Origin: Rhizobium sp. L43
GTDB lineage: Bacteria > Pseudomonadota > Alphaproteobacteria > Rhizobiales > Rhizobiaceae
Assembly (NCBI RefSeq): GCF_002531725.1
Contig: NZ_NWSQ01000011.1
Location: 168,456 to 232,455, forward strand
Length of the DNA: 64,000 nt
Direction: 5' to 3'
Shown in pieces: positions 34,147 to 42,197 of this stretch. How positions within the stretch are numbered: position 1 is the first letter of the stretch; each line of letters opens with the position of its first letter. Below the pieces are notes generated by a model. That model was not told the origin of the DNA and ran no database searches. It saw only the letters and a program-made list of their open reading frames with translations. The position numbers were made by a program, and so were the translations under genes.

Positions 34147-34959
34147 TCACTGCAGTGAGAAATTGAACTTGTAGGTGGCCGAGACACCAATCAGGACCTG
34201 ATTCTTCGAACCGCGGTCGCGCACCAGGCTGCTGTCGGCGGCGGGACCCGCCAGCCGCTTATATTCGAGGAAGGAGCTTGCCGAGAGGTTTTCGGTCGCC
34301 TTCCAGGTGATGGCCGTTCCCGCGCCATAAGACTGGATACCCGACGACGGTTTATAGGGATCAAGACCGCTTGCCGCCGCGTGCTTGGCGCTGACGCCGT
34401 AATAGGCGTCGTAATAGCCTGCGGTGGCGAATGTCGCGCGCGGACCGCCTGATAGCTGCAGGTTGGGCGCGATATCGGTAAAGGCATCGACGGCGAGATC
34501 GGCGACAACGCCGTCATGAGAGCGGATGCCCTGGCGGACTTCGGCGCGGGCGCGCAGGAAATCTGTGGGGTAGACCTCGACGAACCCGCCGGCTTCCGCC
34601 CCCCATTTGACCTTCCTCAAGCCCTTCAAGTCACGGTCGTCGCCGCCATCGCGCGACGGCACGAATTTGCCGACGATGCCGGCGCGGAAGGCGCCCTTGT
34701 CGATGAGGGCGAAGGACGGATTGTCGTTGCGCGAGGAAAACCGCGGCCCGGCGCCCTGGCGGCCGACCGAGATCAGCGGGCTGAACTTGAATTCATTGTG
34801 CGACGAGCCCTCGAATTTCGGGGCGGAGAAGCCGGCAACGCCGACGCTCAGATACCAGTCGCCGGACCAGAAGGGCTGGCCGCTTTCCTGCGCCGCCGCC
34901 AAAGCTGGGAATGAAAGGGCAATAGCCAAAGAGATCGATACGACTGATCGATGAAACAC
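34147..34959 (-). CDS. MipA/OmpV family outer membrane protein
   Basis: A 270-residue protein with a signal peptide (SLAIALSFPALAAAQE, cleavage near residue 23) and a beta-barrel pattern. The start of the mature protein, FWSGDWYLSVGVAGFSAPKFEG, the central GGFVEVYPTDFLRARAEVRQG and the terminal IGVSATYKFNFSLQ (last residue after an aromatic pair) are typical of MipA/OmpV. Members sit in the outer membrane; some scaffold murein synthesis, some act as porin-like proteins. Role here unknown. Confidence 0.85.
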   Translation of the reverse strand: MFHRSVVSISLAIALSFPALAAAQESGQPFWSGDWYLSVGVAGFSAPKFEGSSHNEFKFSPLISVGRQGAGPRFSSRNDNPSFALIDKGAFRAGIVGKFVPSRDGGDDRDLKGLRKVKWGAEAGGFVEVYPTDFLRARAEVRQGIRSHDGVVADLAVDAFTDIAPNLQLSGGPRATFATAGYYDAYYGVSAKHAAASGLDPYKPSSGIQSYGAGTAITWKATENLSASSFLEYKRLAGPAADSSLVRDRGSKNQVLIGVSATYKFNFSLQ

Positions 34960-35111
34960 GTCCGCACTCCAGAAAACGCAAAAACAAAGCCGCGGAGGGC
35001 GGCGGTGGCTAGATTTATCCGGATCTCGTTACGCCAATGTTAACCACGGAGACACGAGGGGCGCCAAATGAATGGTGTGCCGTGTGGCCGCGAGCGATCG
35101 AATTTGTTGCC

Positions 35112-35693
35112 CTATCTCTGGTTCCACCGGCGAATAACCGGCTCCGTCAGGTCGTGCTCGTAGCCGAGCACGCTGATGCTTGTGGTATCGAGCGAGAAAT
35201 ACACGCCGCCTTCCGGCGGCAAGCCGAGCCAGCGGGCGGCGAGCACTCGCAGGAAATGTGAGCTGGAGAAGATCAGGATGGTGCCGGCCGTTTGGCGAAG
35301 TGCATGGATGACGGCGTCGGCGCGGGCGCCGACATCGGCGGCGAACTCGCCGTTCGGGCAGCCGTCGCGAAAGAGCTGCCAGCCGGGGCGGCTCGCCAGG
35401 ATTTCGGTGGTGGTGATGCCTTCATAGGCGCCGTAGTCCCATTCGGCGAGATCGTCCCTGATGACCGCGTCCGATCCGAAGCCGGCGAGCACGCAGGTCC
35501 TGCGGGCCCGCGCGGACGGGCTCGACCAGACGGCGGAGAAGGTCAGGCCCGAAAGCCGTTCGATCAGCTTGCCGGCGGCGGCCTCGCCGTTTGCCGTCAG
35601 CGGAATATCGGTCCGTCCGGTATGGCGCCCGGAACGGCTCCACTCGGTTTCACCGTGCCGGACGAGGTAGATCTCGGGAAACGCACTGCTCAT
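35112..35693 (-). CDS. Histidine phosphatase family protein
   Basis: A 193-residue phosphoglycerate-mutase-like phosphatase. The phospho-acceptor motif is YLVRHGETEWS near residue 10, with HTGRTDIPLTANGE next and the second catalytic His in SSSHFLRVLAARW (about 148). The Glu/Asp region is LAEWDYGAYEG. It belongs to the group of small broad-specificity phosphatases; no substrate can be named. ATG 35693 is chosen because AAAGG lies 8 nt upstream; ATG 35699 is too close to it. Confidence 0.85.
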   Translation of the reverse strand: MSSAFPEIYLVRHGETEWSRSGRHTGRTDIPLTANGEAAAGKLIERLSGLTFSAVWSSPSARARRTCVLAGFGSDAVIRDDLAEWDYGAYEGITTTEILASRPGWQLFRDGCPNGEFAADVGARADAVIHALRQTAGTILIFSSSHFLRVLAARWLGLPPEGGVYFSLDTTSISVLGYEHDLTEPVIRRWNQR

Positions 35694-35733
35694 CGGCATG
35701 CCCTTTCATTATGGCCGGCCCAAGCGCTGCCGC

Positions 35734-36993
35734 TCAGAAGGTTACCTTCTCGAGCGGGGGCCGCTTCGCCTCGAATTCCTGCAGCTTGGCTTCGTTCCGC
35801 GTGATGTAAGTGCGATTGTCGGGAACGGCAAACTGGTTCTTGGCGATCTGGATCTGCAGGATGAAGAGTTCGTCCCAGCGGAAGCCCATTTCGGAACCAG
35901 CGAGGTAGAATTCCCACATGCGGAAGAACTGCTCGTCGTATAGCGCCACCGCTTCGGCCTTGCGCGCTACGAAACGCTCCCGCCAATGGCGCAGCGTATA
36001 GGCATAATGCATCGGCAGGATTTCGACATCCCTAACCAGGAGCCCGGCCTTTTCAAGCGGCGGCAAGACCTCGCCGACGGAAGGGATGTAGCCACCGGGA
36101 AAAATATACTTTTCGATGAAGGCGTTGGTGCCGAAGCTCGGCTTCGGGCGGCCGATCGAATGCAGCACCATGACACCGTTATCGTCGAGGAGATCCGATA
36201 CCTTGCGGAAGAAGTTGGCGTAATTGCCGATCCCGACATGTTCGAACATGCCGACCGAGACGATACGGTCGAACTTTTTGCCGGTCATGCTGCGATAGTC
36301 CTGCAGCTCGAAACGCACGCGATCGGCAAGGCCGCGCTTTTCGGCGCGGGCACGGGAGACCTTGAGCTGTTCTTCGCTGAGCGTAATGCCGGTGAAATCG
36401 GCGCCTTCCGTCGCTTCCGTCAGGTACATGCCCATGCCGCCCCAGCCGGAGCCGATCTCCAGGATGCGCTGGTTGGGCTGAAGCAGAAGCTTGGCGGCGA
36501 TATGGCGTTTCTTGGCAAGCTGCGCCTCGTCGAGACCGATGCCCGGCGGCTCGAAATAGGCGCAGGAATATTGCCAGTCGTCGTCGAGGAAAAGATTGAA
36601 GAGCTTGGCCGACAGGTCGTAATGATGGGCGACATTGTGCTTGTTGCGATTGACCGGCACGCGGCTCTTCAGCTGCTGCCAGGCAATGCGGCCGAGAAGC
36701 AGTGCCGCCATCTTGAAATCGAAGATCTCGTTGGTGGTGTTCTGCTTCACCAGCGACAGGAAATCGTAAATGTTGCCCTGTTCGAGAATGAACCGGCCCT
36801 GCATGTACATTTCGCCGAGCTTCATCGTCGGGTCGCGGCGAATGGCGTCCTCGGCCTCCTGATCGGCAAGGCGGGCGACAACGGTTTCACCGCTGCCGTC
36901 GCCGACGATGTGGGTGTCGCCATTGGCAAGGGTAAGTTTCAACGAACCCTTGCGGATGATTTGCTGGACGATCGAAAGGAAAGCCGACGCCAT
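35734..36993 (-). CDS. cfa: Cyclopropane-fatty-acyl-phospholipid synthase
   Basis: A 419-residue CFA synthase that adds a methylene group from SAM to unsaturated acyl chains of membrane phospholipids, typically in stationary phase and under acid stress. The SAM motif is ILEIGSGWGGMGMYL (about 173-187); NVAHHYDLSAKLFNLFLDDDWQYSCAYF is the family signature, and GGYIPSVGEV and EILPMHYAYTLRHW are in the catalytic part. Rhizobia often have two cfa genes. A palindromic operator candidate lies just upstream of the start. Confidence 0.93.
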   Translation of the reverse strand: MASAFLSIVQQIIRKGSLKLTLANGDTHIVGDGSGETVVARLADQEAEDAIRRDPTMKLGEMYMQGRFILEQGNIYDFLSLVKQNTTNEIFDFKMAALLLGRIAWQQLKSRVPVNRNKHNVAHHYDLSAKLFNLFLDDDWQYSCAYFEPPGIGLDEAQLAKKRHIAAKLLLQPNQRILEIGSGWGGMGMYLTEATEGADFTGITLSEEQLKVSRARAEKRGLADRVRFELQDYRSMTGKKFDRIVSVGMFEHVGIGNYANFFRKVSDLLDDNGVMVLHSIGRPKPSFGTNAFIEKYIFPGGYIPSVGEVLPPLEKAGLLVRDVEILPMHYAYTLRHWRERFVARKAEAVALYDEQFFRMWEFYLAGSEMGFRWDELFILQIQIAKNQFAVPDNRTYITRNEAKLQEFEAKRPPLEKVTF

Positions 36994-37007
36994 GGACGCC
37001 TCGCAAA

Positions 37008-37025
37008 TGTGACAGAATGGTCACA
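37008..37025 (-). promoter_or_regulatory. Perfect palindrome upstream of cfa
   Basis: TGTGAC and GTCACA, 6 bp each, are separated by 6 nt, 15 nt upstream of the cfa ATG at 36993. It partly resembles a CRP site, but the TGTGA/TCACA cores are 8 nt apart instead of 6. It could be an operator for another regulator or an mRNA hairpin in the leader. Confidence 0.45.
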
Positions 37026-37126
37026 TCAACTTAGTAGCTCTCTTTCGCCTTACAAGCGCCGGATTTAGCACTGTTGAAATAACGCGGCCAAACTGTTGCA
37101 TTTTTGCCGATATGCCGGCTAAGCCC

Positions 37127-39436
37127 TTATTTTCGCTTCATGGCTTCGGCAAGGGCGGCGCCGAAGGCGCCCTGGCTCTCCGGTTTGGCAGCCGCCGGCC
37201 GGCGCTCGCTCTGCGGCCTGGACCCCTGATTGCCGCGAGAATCACCACGCGGTGGAGGTGCAGAAGAACCGTCATCGCGCTTCATCGACAGAGCGATGCG
37301 CTTACGCTTGGCGTCGACTTCGACGACCCGCACCTTGACGACATCACCCGCCTTGACGACCTCGTGCGGATCCTTGACGAAGCGATCGGCAAGCTGCGAC
37401 ACATGCACCAGTCCGTCCTGATGCACGCCGATATCGACGAAGGCGCCGAAGGCGGCGACATTGGTCACCGTGCCTTCCAGCATCATGCCGGGCTTGAGGT
37501 CGGAAATTTCGTTGACGCCCTCGGCGAAGGTCGCGGTCTTGAAGCTCGGACGCGGGTCGCGGCCGGGCTTTTCCAGCTCGGCGATGATGTCCCGGACCGT
37601 CGGCAGGCCGAATTTCTCGTCGATGAACTGACGCGGATCGACCGATTTCAGCACGGCGCTGTCGCCCATCAGAGCGCGCAGATCGCGGCCGCAGGCGGCG
37701 ACGATCTTCTTGGCGACGCCATAGGCCTCCGGATGCACCGAGGAGGCATCGAGCGGCTCCTTGCCGTTGGGGATGCGCAGGAAGCCGGCGCATTGCTCGA
37801 AGGTGCGGCCGCCGAGGCGGGCGACCTTCAGCAGATCCTTTCGCGTCTCGAAACGGCCCTCGCTGTCGCGGTGGCGGACGATGGCGTCGGCGATCGACGG
37901 GCCGAGGCCGGAGACGCGGGACAGCAGCGGCGCAGAGGCGGTGTTCAAATCGACGCCGACGGCGTTCACTGCATCTTCCACGACGGCATCGAGCGAACGC
38001 GACAGCTTCTGCTGGTCGACATCGTGCTGATACTGGCCGACGCCGATCGACTTCGGCTCGATCTTGACGAGTTCAGCCAGCGGATCCTGCAGGCGCCGGG
38101 CGATGGAGACGGCGCCGCGCAAGGACACGTCGAGATCGGGAAACTCGGCCGCTGCGGTCGCCGAGGCGGAATAGACCGAGGCGCCGGCTTCCGAGACGAT
38201 CACCTTGGTCGGCTTCGGCGCCGGCAACTCGGCCAGCATGTCGGCCACCAGCTTTTCGGTTTCGCGGCTGCCGGTGCCGTTGCCGATCGAGATCAGCTCG
38301 ACATTGTGCTTGCGGACCAGCGATGCGAGCTCGACCTGGGCGCCGCGCACGTCGTTGCGCGGCTGGAAGGGATAAACGGTCGAAGTCGCAATCACTTTGC
38401 CGGTGCCGTCGACGACGGCGACCTTGACGCCGGTGCGAATGCCGGGATCGAGACCCATGGTCGCGCGCGAACCGGCCGGTGCTGCGAGCAGCAGATCCTT
38501 GAGATTGCGGGCGAAGACATGGATCGCCTCCTCTTCGGCCCTTTCGCGCAATTCCCGCATCAGGTCGAGCGAGAGCGACATGGACAGCTTCACGCGCCAG
38601 GTCCAGCTTGCGACCTCCATCAGCCAGCGGTCGCCGGGGCGGCTCGCACCGATCTCATAGGCGGCGGCGATCATGCGTTCGACCGGCTTGTTCGGAGAGG
38701 CGGTCTCGGCGTCGGCCTCGATCGTCAGCGTCAGCACCTCCTCGTTCCAGCCGCGCAGCATGGCGAGCGCGCGGTGGCCGGGTGCAGTCGCCCAGCGTTC
38801 GGAATGGTCGAAATAATCGGAAAACTTCTCGCCCGTCGCCTGCTTGCCGTCGACGACCCGGGCCTTCAGCAGCGAGGCCTGGCGCATATGGGCGCGCAAT
38901 CTGCCGAGCAGATCGGCATTTTCGGCAAAACCTTCGGCGACGATGTCGCGCGCGCCTTCGAGCGCCGTCTTCACATCGGCCACATCTGCCGTGATGAAGC
39001 CTTCGGCGAGCACCGCCGGCTCCCGGCCGCGCTCGGTGAGGATCGCCTCGGCAAGCGGGCCGAGGCCGCGTTCACGGGCGATTTCGGCCCGCGTGCGGCG
39101 CTTCGGCTTATAGGGCAGATAGAGATCTTCGAGCTCGGCCTTGGTTGCGGCGCCGGAGACCTTGGCCATCAGCTCGTCGGTCATCTTGCCCTGGCCGGTG
39201 ATCGATTCGACGATCGCATCACGCCTGGCTTCGAGTTCGCGCAGATAGACCAGCCGCTCGGCGAGATTGCGCAGCTGCGTATCATCAAGCCCGCCCGTCA
39301 CTTCCTTGCGGTAGCGGGCGATGAACGGCACGGTGGCGCCCTCGTCGAGCAGTTCGATGGCGGCTTTGGCCTGGTCGGGCCGGGCGTTGATTTCGGCGGA
39401 GATGCGGGCTGCGAGGAAACGGAGGTCTGCGGCCAT
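37127..39436 (-). CDS. tex: Tex family RNA-binding transcription accessory protein
   Basis: A 769-residue Tex protein. The order is the N-terminal helical domain (LLDEGATVPFIARYRKEVTGGLDD), an YqgF-like RNase H-fold domain (LGLDPGIRTGVKVAVVDGTGK), a helix-hairpin-helix region (LLSRVSGLGPSIADAIVRHRD), and a C-terminal S1 RNA-binding domain (GMMLEGTVTNVAAFGAFVDIG). A Lys/Arg-rich tail ends the protein. Tex binds RNA and affects transcription and stress tolerance. ATG 39436 gives the usual start, MAADLRFLAARIS. Confidence 0.93.
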   Translation of the reverse strand: MAADLRFLAARISAEINARPDQAKAAIELLDEGATVPFIARYRKEVTGGLDDTQLRNLAERLVYLRELEARRDAIVESITGQGKMTDELMAKVSGAATKAELEDLYLPYKPKRRTRAEIARERGLGPLAEAILTERGREPAVLAEGFITADVADVKTALEGARDIVAEGFAENADLLGRLRAHMRQASLLKARVVDGKQATGEKFSDYFDHSERWATAPGHRALAMLRGWNEEVLTLTIEADAETASPNKPVERMIAAAYEIGASRPGDRWLMEVASWTWRVKLSMSLSLDLMRELRERAEEEAIHVFARNLKDLLLAAPAGSRATMGLDPGIRTGVKVAVVDGTGKVIATSTVYPFQPRNDVRGAQVELASLVRKHNVELISIGNGTGSRETEKLVADMLAELPAPKPTKVIVSEAGASVYSASATAAAEFPDLDVSLRGAVSIARRLQDPLAELVKIEPKSIGVGQYQHDVDQQKLSRSLDAVVEDAVNAVGVDLNTASAPLLSRVSGLGPSIADAIVRHRDSEGRFETRKDLLKVARLGGRTFEQCAGFLRIPNGKEPLDASSVHPEAYGVAKKIVAACGRDLRALMGDSAVLKSVDPRQFIDEKFGLPTVRDIIAELEKPGRDPRPSFKTATFAEGVNEISDLKPGMMLEGTVTNVAAFGAFVDIGVHQDGLVHVSQLADRFVKDPHEVVKAGDVVKVRVVEVDAKRKRIALSMKRDDGSSAPPPRGDSRGNQGSRPQSERRPAAAKPESQGAFGAALAEAMKRK

Positions 39437-39667
39437 GGGATTTCCTATGTCGACGAAAGTTGCGGGACCATAGCGGCGAAAAGCGGCAAGGCAATGCCCG
39501 ACTGTGGTTTCCACAGCGGAAGTTATTGGATCGGGGGACCATTAGCGTGGTCGCCCCACCCCCATCGCTCTCTTCCGTTTTTGCGGTTGTGCAGATGCGG
39601 CATTCTTTGATAGCAGAAGCAACGTTTTTGGATCGCCCTGCCCGCGGGCGCAAGGATAAAGATTGAC

Positions 39668-41782
39668 ATGCCAAACCTTCTTCTCGAACTCCGCTCCGAA
39701 GAGATTCCGGCCCGCATGCAGCGCAAGGCTGCCGGCGACCTGAAGAAGCTCGTCACCGATGCGCTTGTCGAAGCCGGCCTGTCCTATGAGGGCGCGCGCG
39801 AATACTGGACGCCGCGGCGGCTGGCGCTCGACATTCATGGCCTGACGGCGCGCTCGGCCGATGTGCGCGAGGAGCGCAAGGGGCCGCGCACCGACGCCAA
39901 CGAGAAGGCGATCGAAGGTTTTCTGCGCGGCGCCGGGCTGTCTTCGGTCTCCGAGGCGCAGGTGGTGAGCGATCCGAAGAAGGGCGATTTCTACGTCGCG
40001 GTCATCTCCAGGCCCGGCCGCGCGACCGAAGAAATCGTCACCGCTGTCATGCCCGGCATCATCCGCGATTTTCCCTGGCCGAAATCGATGCGCTGGGGCA
40101 AGGCCTCCTCCAAGCCCGGTGCGCTGCGCTGGGTGCGGCCGCTGCAATCGATCGTCTGCACCTTCGGCCCGGAGCATGAGGAGACCGTCGTCATCCCCTT
40201 CGAGATCGACGGCATCACCGCTTCCAATATCACCTACGGCCACCGTTTCCATGCGCCCGAGGCGATCACCGTGCGGCGCTTCGACGATTATGCGGCGAAC
40301 CTCGAAAAGGCCAAGGTCATTCTCGATGCCGAGCGGCGCAAGGACATCATCCTGCACGACGCCCGCGACATCGCCTTTGCCAATGGGCTGGAGCTGGTGG
40401 AAGACGAAGGCCTGCTGGAGGAAGTCTCCGGCCTGGTCGAATGGCCGCAGGTGCTGATGGGCAGTTTCGAGGAGGATTATCTCTCGATCCCCTCGGAAAT
40501 CATCCGGCTGACGATCAAGACCAACCAGAAGTGCTTCGTCACCCGCAAACAGGGTGAAGAGACGCTGTCGAACAAATTCATCCTGATTTCCAATATCCAG
40601 GCGAGCGACGGCGGCAAGGAAATCGTCCATGGCAACGGCAAGGTGGTGCGGGCGAGGCTTTCGGACGCACTGCATTTCTGGAAGCGCGACCAGGGCAACC
40701 TGCCGGATCTCGAAATACTGACGGCCTCGGCGGCAAAGTTCGGCCTCGACCTGAACAAGCCGCTCGACCAGCGCATGGCCAAGCTCGATGCGCTCGATGT
40801 GACGTTCCACGCCAAGCTCGGCACGCAGGGGGCGCGCGTCGCCCGCATCCGGGCGCTGGCTGGGGAGTTGGCAAAGATCACCGGCGCGGATGCGGCTCTC
40901 GTCAATCGTGCCGCCGTGCTGGCCAAGGCCGATCTGCGCACCGAAGCGGTCGGCGAATTCCCGGAACTACAGGGCTTGATGGGCCGTAAATATGCGGTGC
41001 TGCAGGGCGAGCACGCCTCCGTTGCCGCCGCGATCGAAGACCACTACAAGCCGCAGGGTCCGTCGGACCGCGTGCCGGAGGACAGAGTGGCGATCACCGT
41101 CGCGCTTGCCGACAAGCTCGATACGCTGATCGGTTTCTGGGCGGTCGATGAAAAGCCGACCGGCTCGAAAGATCCGTTCGCGCTGCGGCGGGCAGCACTC
41201 GGTGTCGTCAGGATCCTCTTGGAGCGAAGGATCCGCCTGCCGCTGCTGGCGACGACCAGGGATATCGACCTGCTCTCCTTCTTCCACGACCGTCTCAAGG
41301 TCTATCTGCGCGACCAGGGCGCCCGCCACGACCTGATCGACGCGGTGCTGACGGCGGATGCCGACGACCTGCTGATGGTGGCGCGCCGCGTCGAAGCGCT
41401 GACCGCCTTCATCACCTCGGAAGATGGCAAGAACCTGCTTTCCGGCACCAAGCGCGCAACGCAGCTGCTTGCCGCCGAGGAAAAGAAGGGCACCGTGATC
41501 GCCGACGGCGTTTCGCCGGCGCTGCTGAAGCTCGATGCCGAAAAGGAGCTGTTCGCCGCAATATCCAGCGCCGCGAAGGACGCGTCGGACGCCGTCGCCG
41601 GCGAGGATTTCCGCTCGGCAATGGAAGCGCTCTCCAAGCTGCGTGGTCCGGTCGACCGCTTCTTCGAAGACGTGCTGGTCAACGACGAGGACGCCGCCAT
41701 CCGCGCCAACCGCCTCGCTTTGCTGCGGCTGATCCGCGAGGCGACGGGAACGGTGGCGGATTTCTCGAAGATTTCGGGGTGA
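39668..41782 (+). CDS. glyS: Glycyl-tRNA synthetase beta subunit
   Basis: A 704-residue GlyS protein, the tRNA-binding and proofreading-like subunit of the heterotetrameric (alpha2beta2) bacterial enzyme. The start LLLELRSEEIPARMQ and the central PWPKSMRW, LRWVRPLQSIVC, LTIKTNQKCFVTR, and DPFALRRAALGVVRILLE are diagnostic; the last is the HD-type region. Its partner glyQ lies at 50693-51649 on the opposite strand, about 9 kb away, not adjacent as in many bacteria. It diverges from tex. Confidence 0.95.
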   Translation: MPNLLLELRSEEIPARMQRKAAGDLKKLVTDALVEAGLSYEGAREYWTPRRLALDIHGLTARSADVREERKGPRTDANEKAIEGFLRGAGLSSVSEAQVVSDPKKGDFYVAVISRPGRATEEIVTAVMPGIIRDFPWPKSMRWGKASSKPGALRWVRPLQSIVCTFGPEHEETVVIPFEIDGITASNITYGHRFHAPEAITVRRFDDYAANLEKAKVILDAERRKDIILHDARDIAFANGLELVEDEGLLEEVSGLVEWPQVLMGSFEEDYLSIPSEIIRLTIKTNQKCFVTRKQGEETLSNKFILISNIQASDGGKEIVHGNGKVVRARLSDALHFWKRDQGNLPDLEILTASAAKFGLDLNKPLDQRMAKLDALDVTFHAKLGTQGARVARIRALAGELAKITGADAALVNRAAVLAKADLRTEAVGEFPELQGLMGRKYAVLQGEHASVAAAIEDHYKPQGPSDRVPEDRVAITVALADKLDTLIGFWAVDEKPTGSKDPFALRRAALGVVRILLERRIRLPLLATTRDIDLLSFFHDRLKVYLRDQGARHDLIDAVLTADADDLLMVARRVEALTAFITSEDGKNLLSGTKRATQLLAAEEKKGTVIADGVSPALLKLDAEKELFAAISSAAKDASDAVAGEDFRSAMEALSKLRGPVDRFFEDVLVNDEDAAIRANRLALLRLIREATGTVADFSKISG

Positions 41783-41834
41783 TGTTCGGCTTCGGCTGGA
41801 TGCTTTAACGCCAACGCAGCGCTTGCGGCCATGG

Positions 41835-41857
41835 GTCCTCGGGTCAAGCCCGAGGAC
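41835..41857. repeat. Short palindromic repeat, CTTGA-loop family, copy 4
   Basis: Arms GTCCTCGGG and CCCGAGGAC flank the loop TCAAG, with CATGG before and GACGG after. It lies 53 nt beyond glyS and may end its transcript. The 415-bp gap between glyS and the next gene (ends 42198) also holds copy 5 and an AT-richer stretch (about 41885-41975) where I see nothing else. Confidence 0.8.
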
Positions 41858-42016
41858 GACGGAGAGTGGGGAGCCTGTGCGTTAAATAGCGAAGTCGTGG
41901 TGGTTTCGTTGGAATTCGTTGTGTGCGTAGTTCCCAGTCAAAACTGCTAGACACGTTTTGCTAGGAATTGCTCCAGACGTCTCGCCTCTTGCCACGCGTA
42001 TCCCCCACCCTCCGTC

Positions 42017-42039
42017 ATACTCGGGCTTGACCCGAGTAT
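42017..42039. repeat. Short palindromic repeat, CTTGA-loop family, copy 5
   Basis: Arms ATACTCGGG and CCCGAGTAT flank CTTGA, with CCGTC before and CCATGC after. Relative to copy 4 it is inverted, and both arms carry the matching base change (ATACTC with GAGTAT), so the stem is kept. Confidence 0.8.
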
Positions 42040-42197
42040 CCATGCCGCAAGCCCTTCGCTTGAATTTGTTAGGCAGCCGCCGGCTTAGTCGGTTCGAACA
42101 CCAACCCAGGACTTGCGTCCAAAGCAGCACGGCCGCCGGAGAAACCGACGGCCGCTAAAAACCTGGTGAAAAAAGACTCTGATTGTCCCCGCGCCGT

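Noticed and set aside
37008..37025. CRP site before cfa
   Set aside because: The TGTGA and TCACA cores are 8 nt apart rather than 6, so a canonical CRP site is not supported; kept only as a palindrome.
37112..39610. Plus-strand frame of 832 codons opposite tex
   Set aside because: Same antisense effect; tex has all expected domains on the minus strand, and the plus-strand product is an Asp/Gly/Arg-rich sequence without domains.
42085..42110. T-loop-like GGTTCGAAC as a sign of a tRNA gene
   Set aside because: The flanking bases do not form a T stem, and no acceptor or anticodon arms can be drawn.
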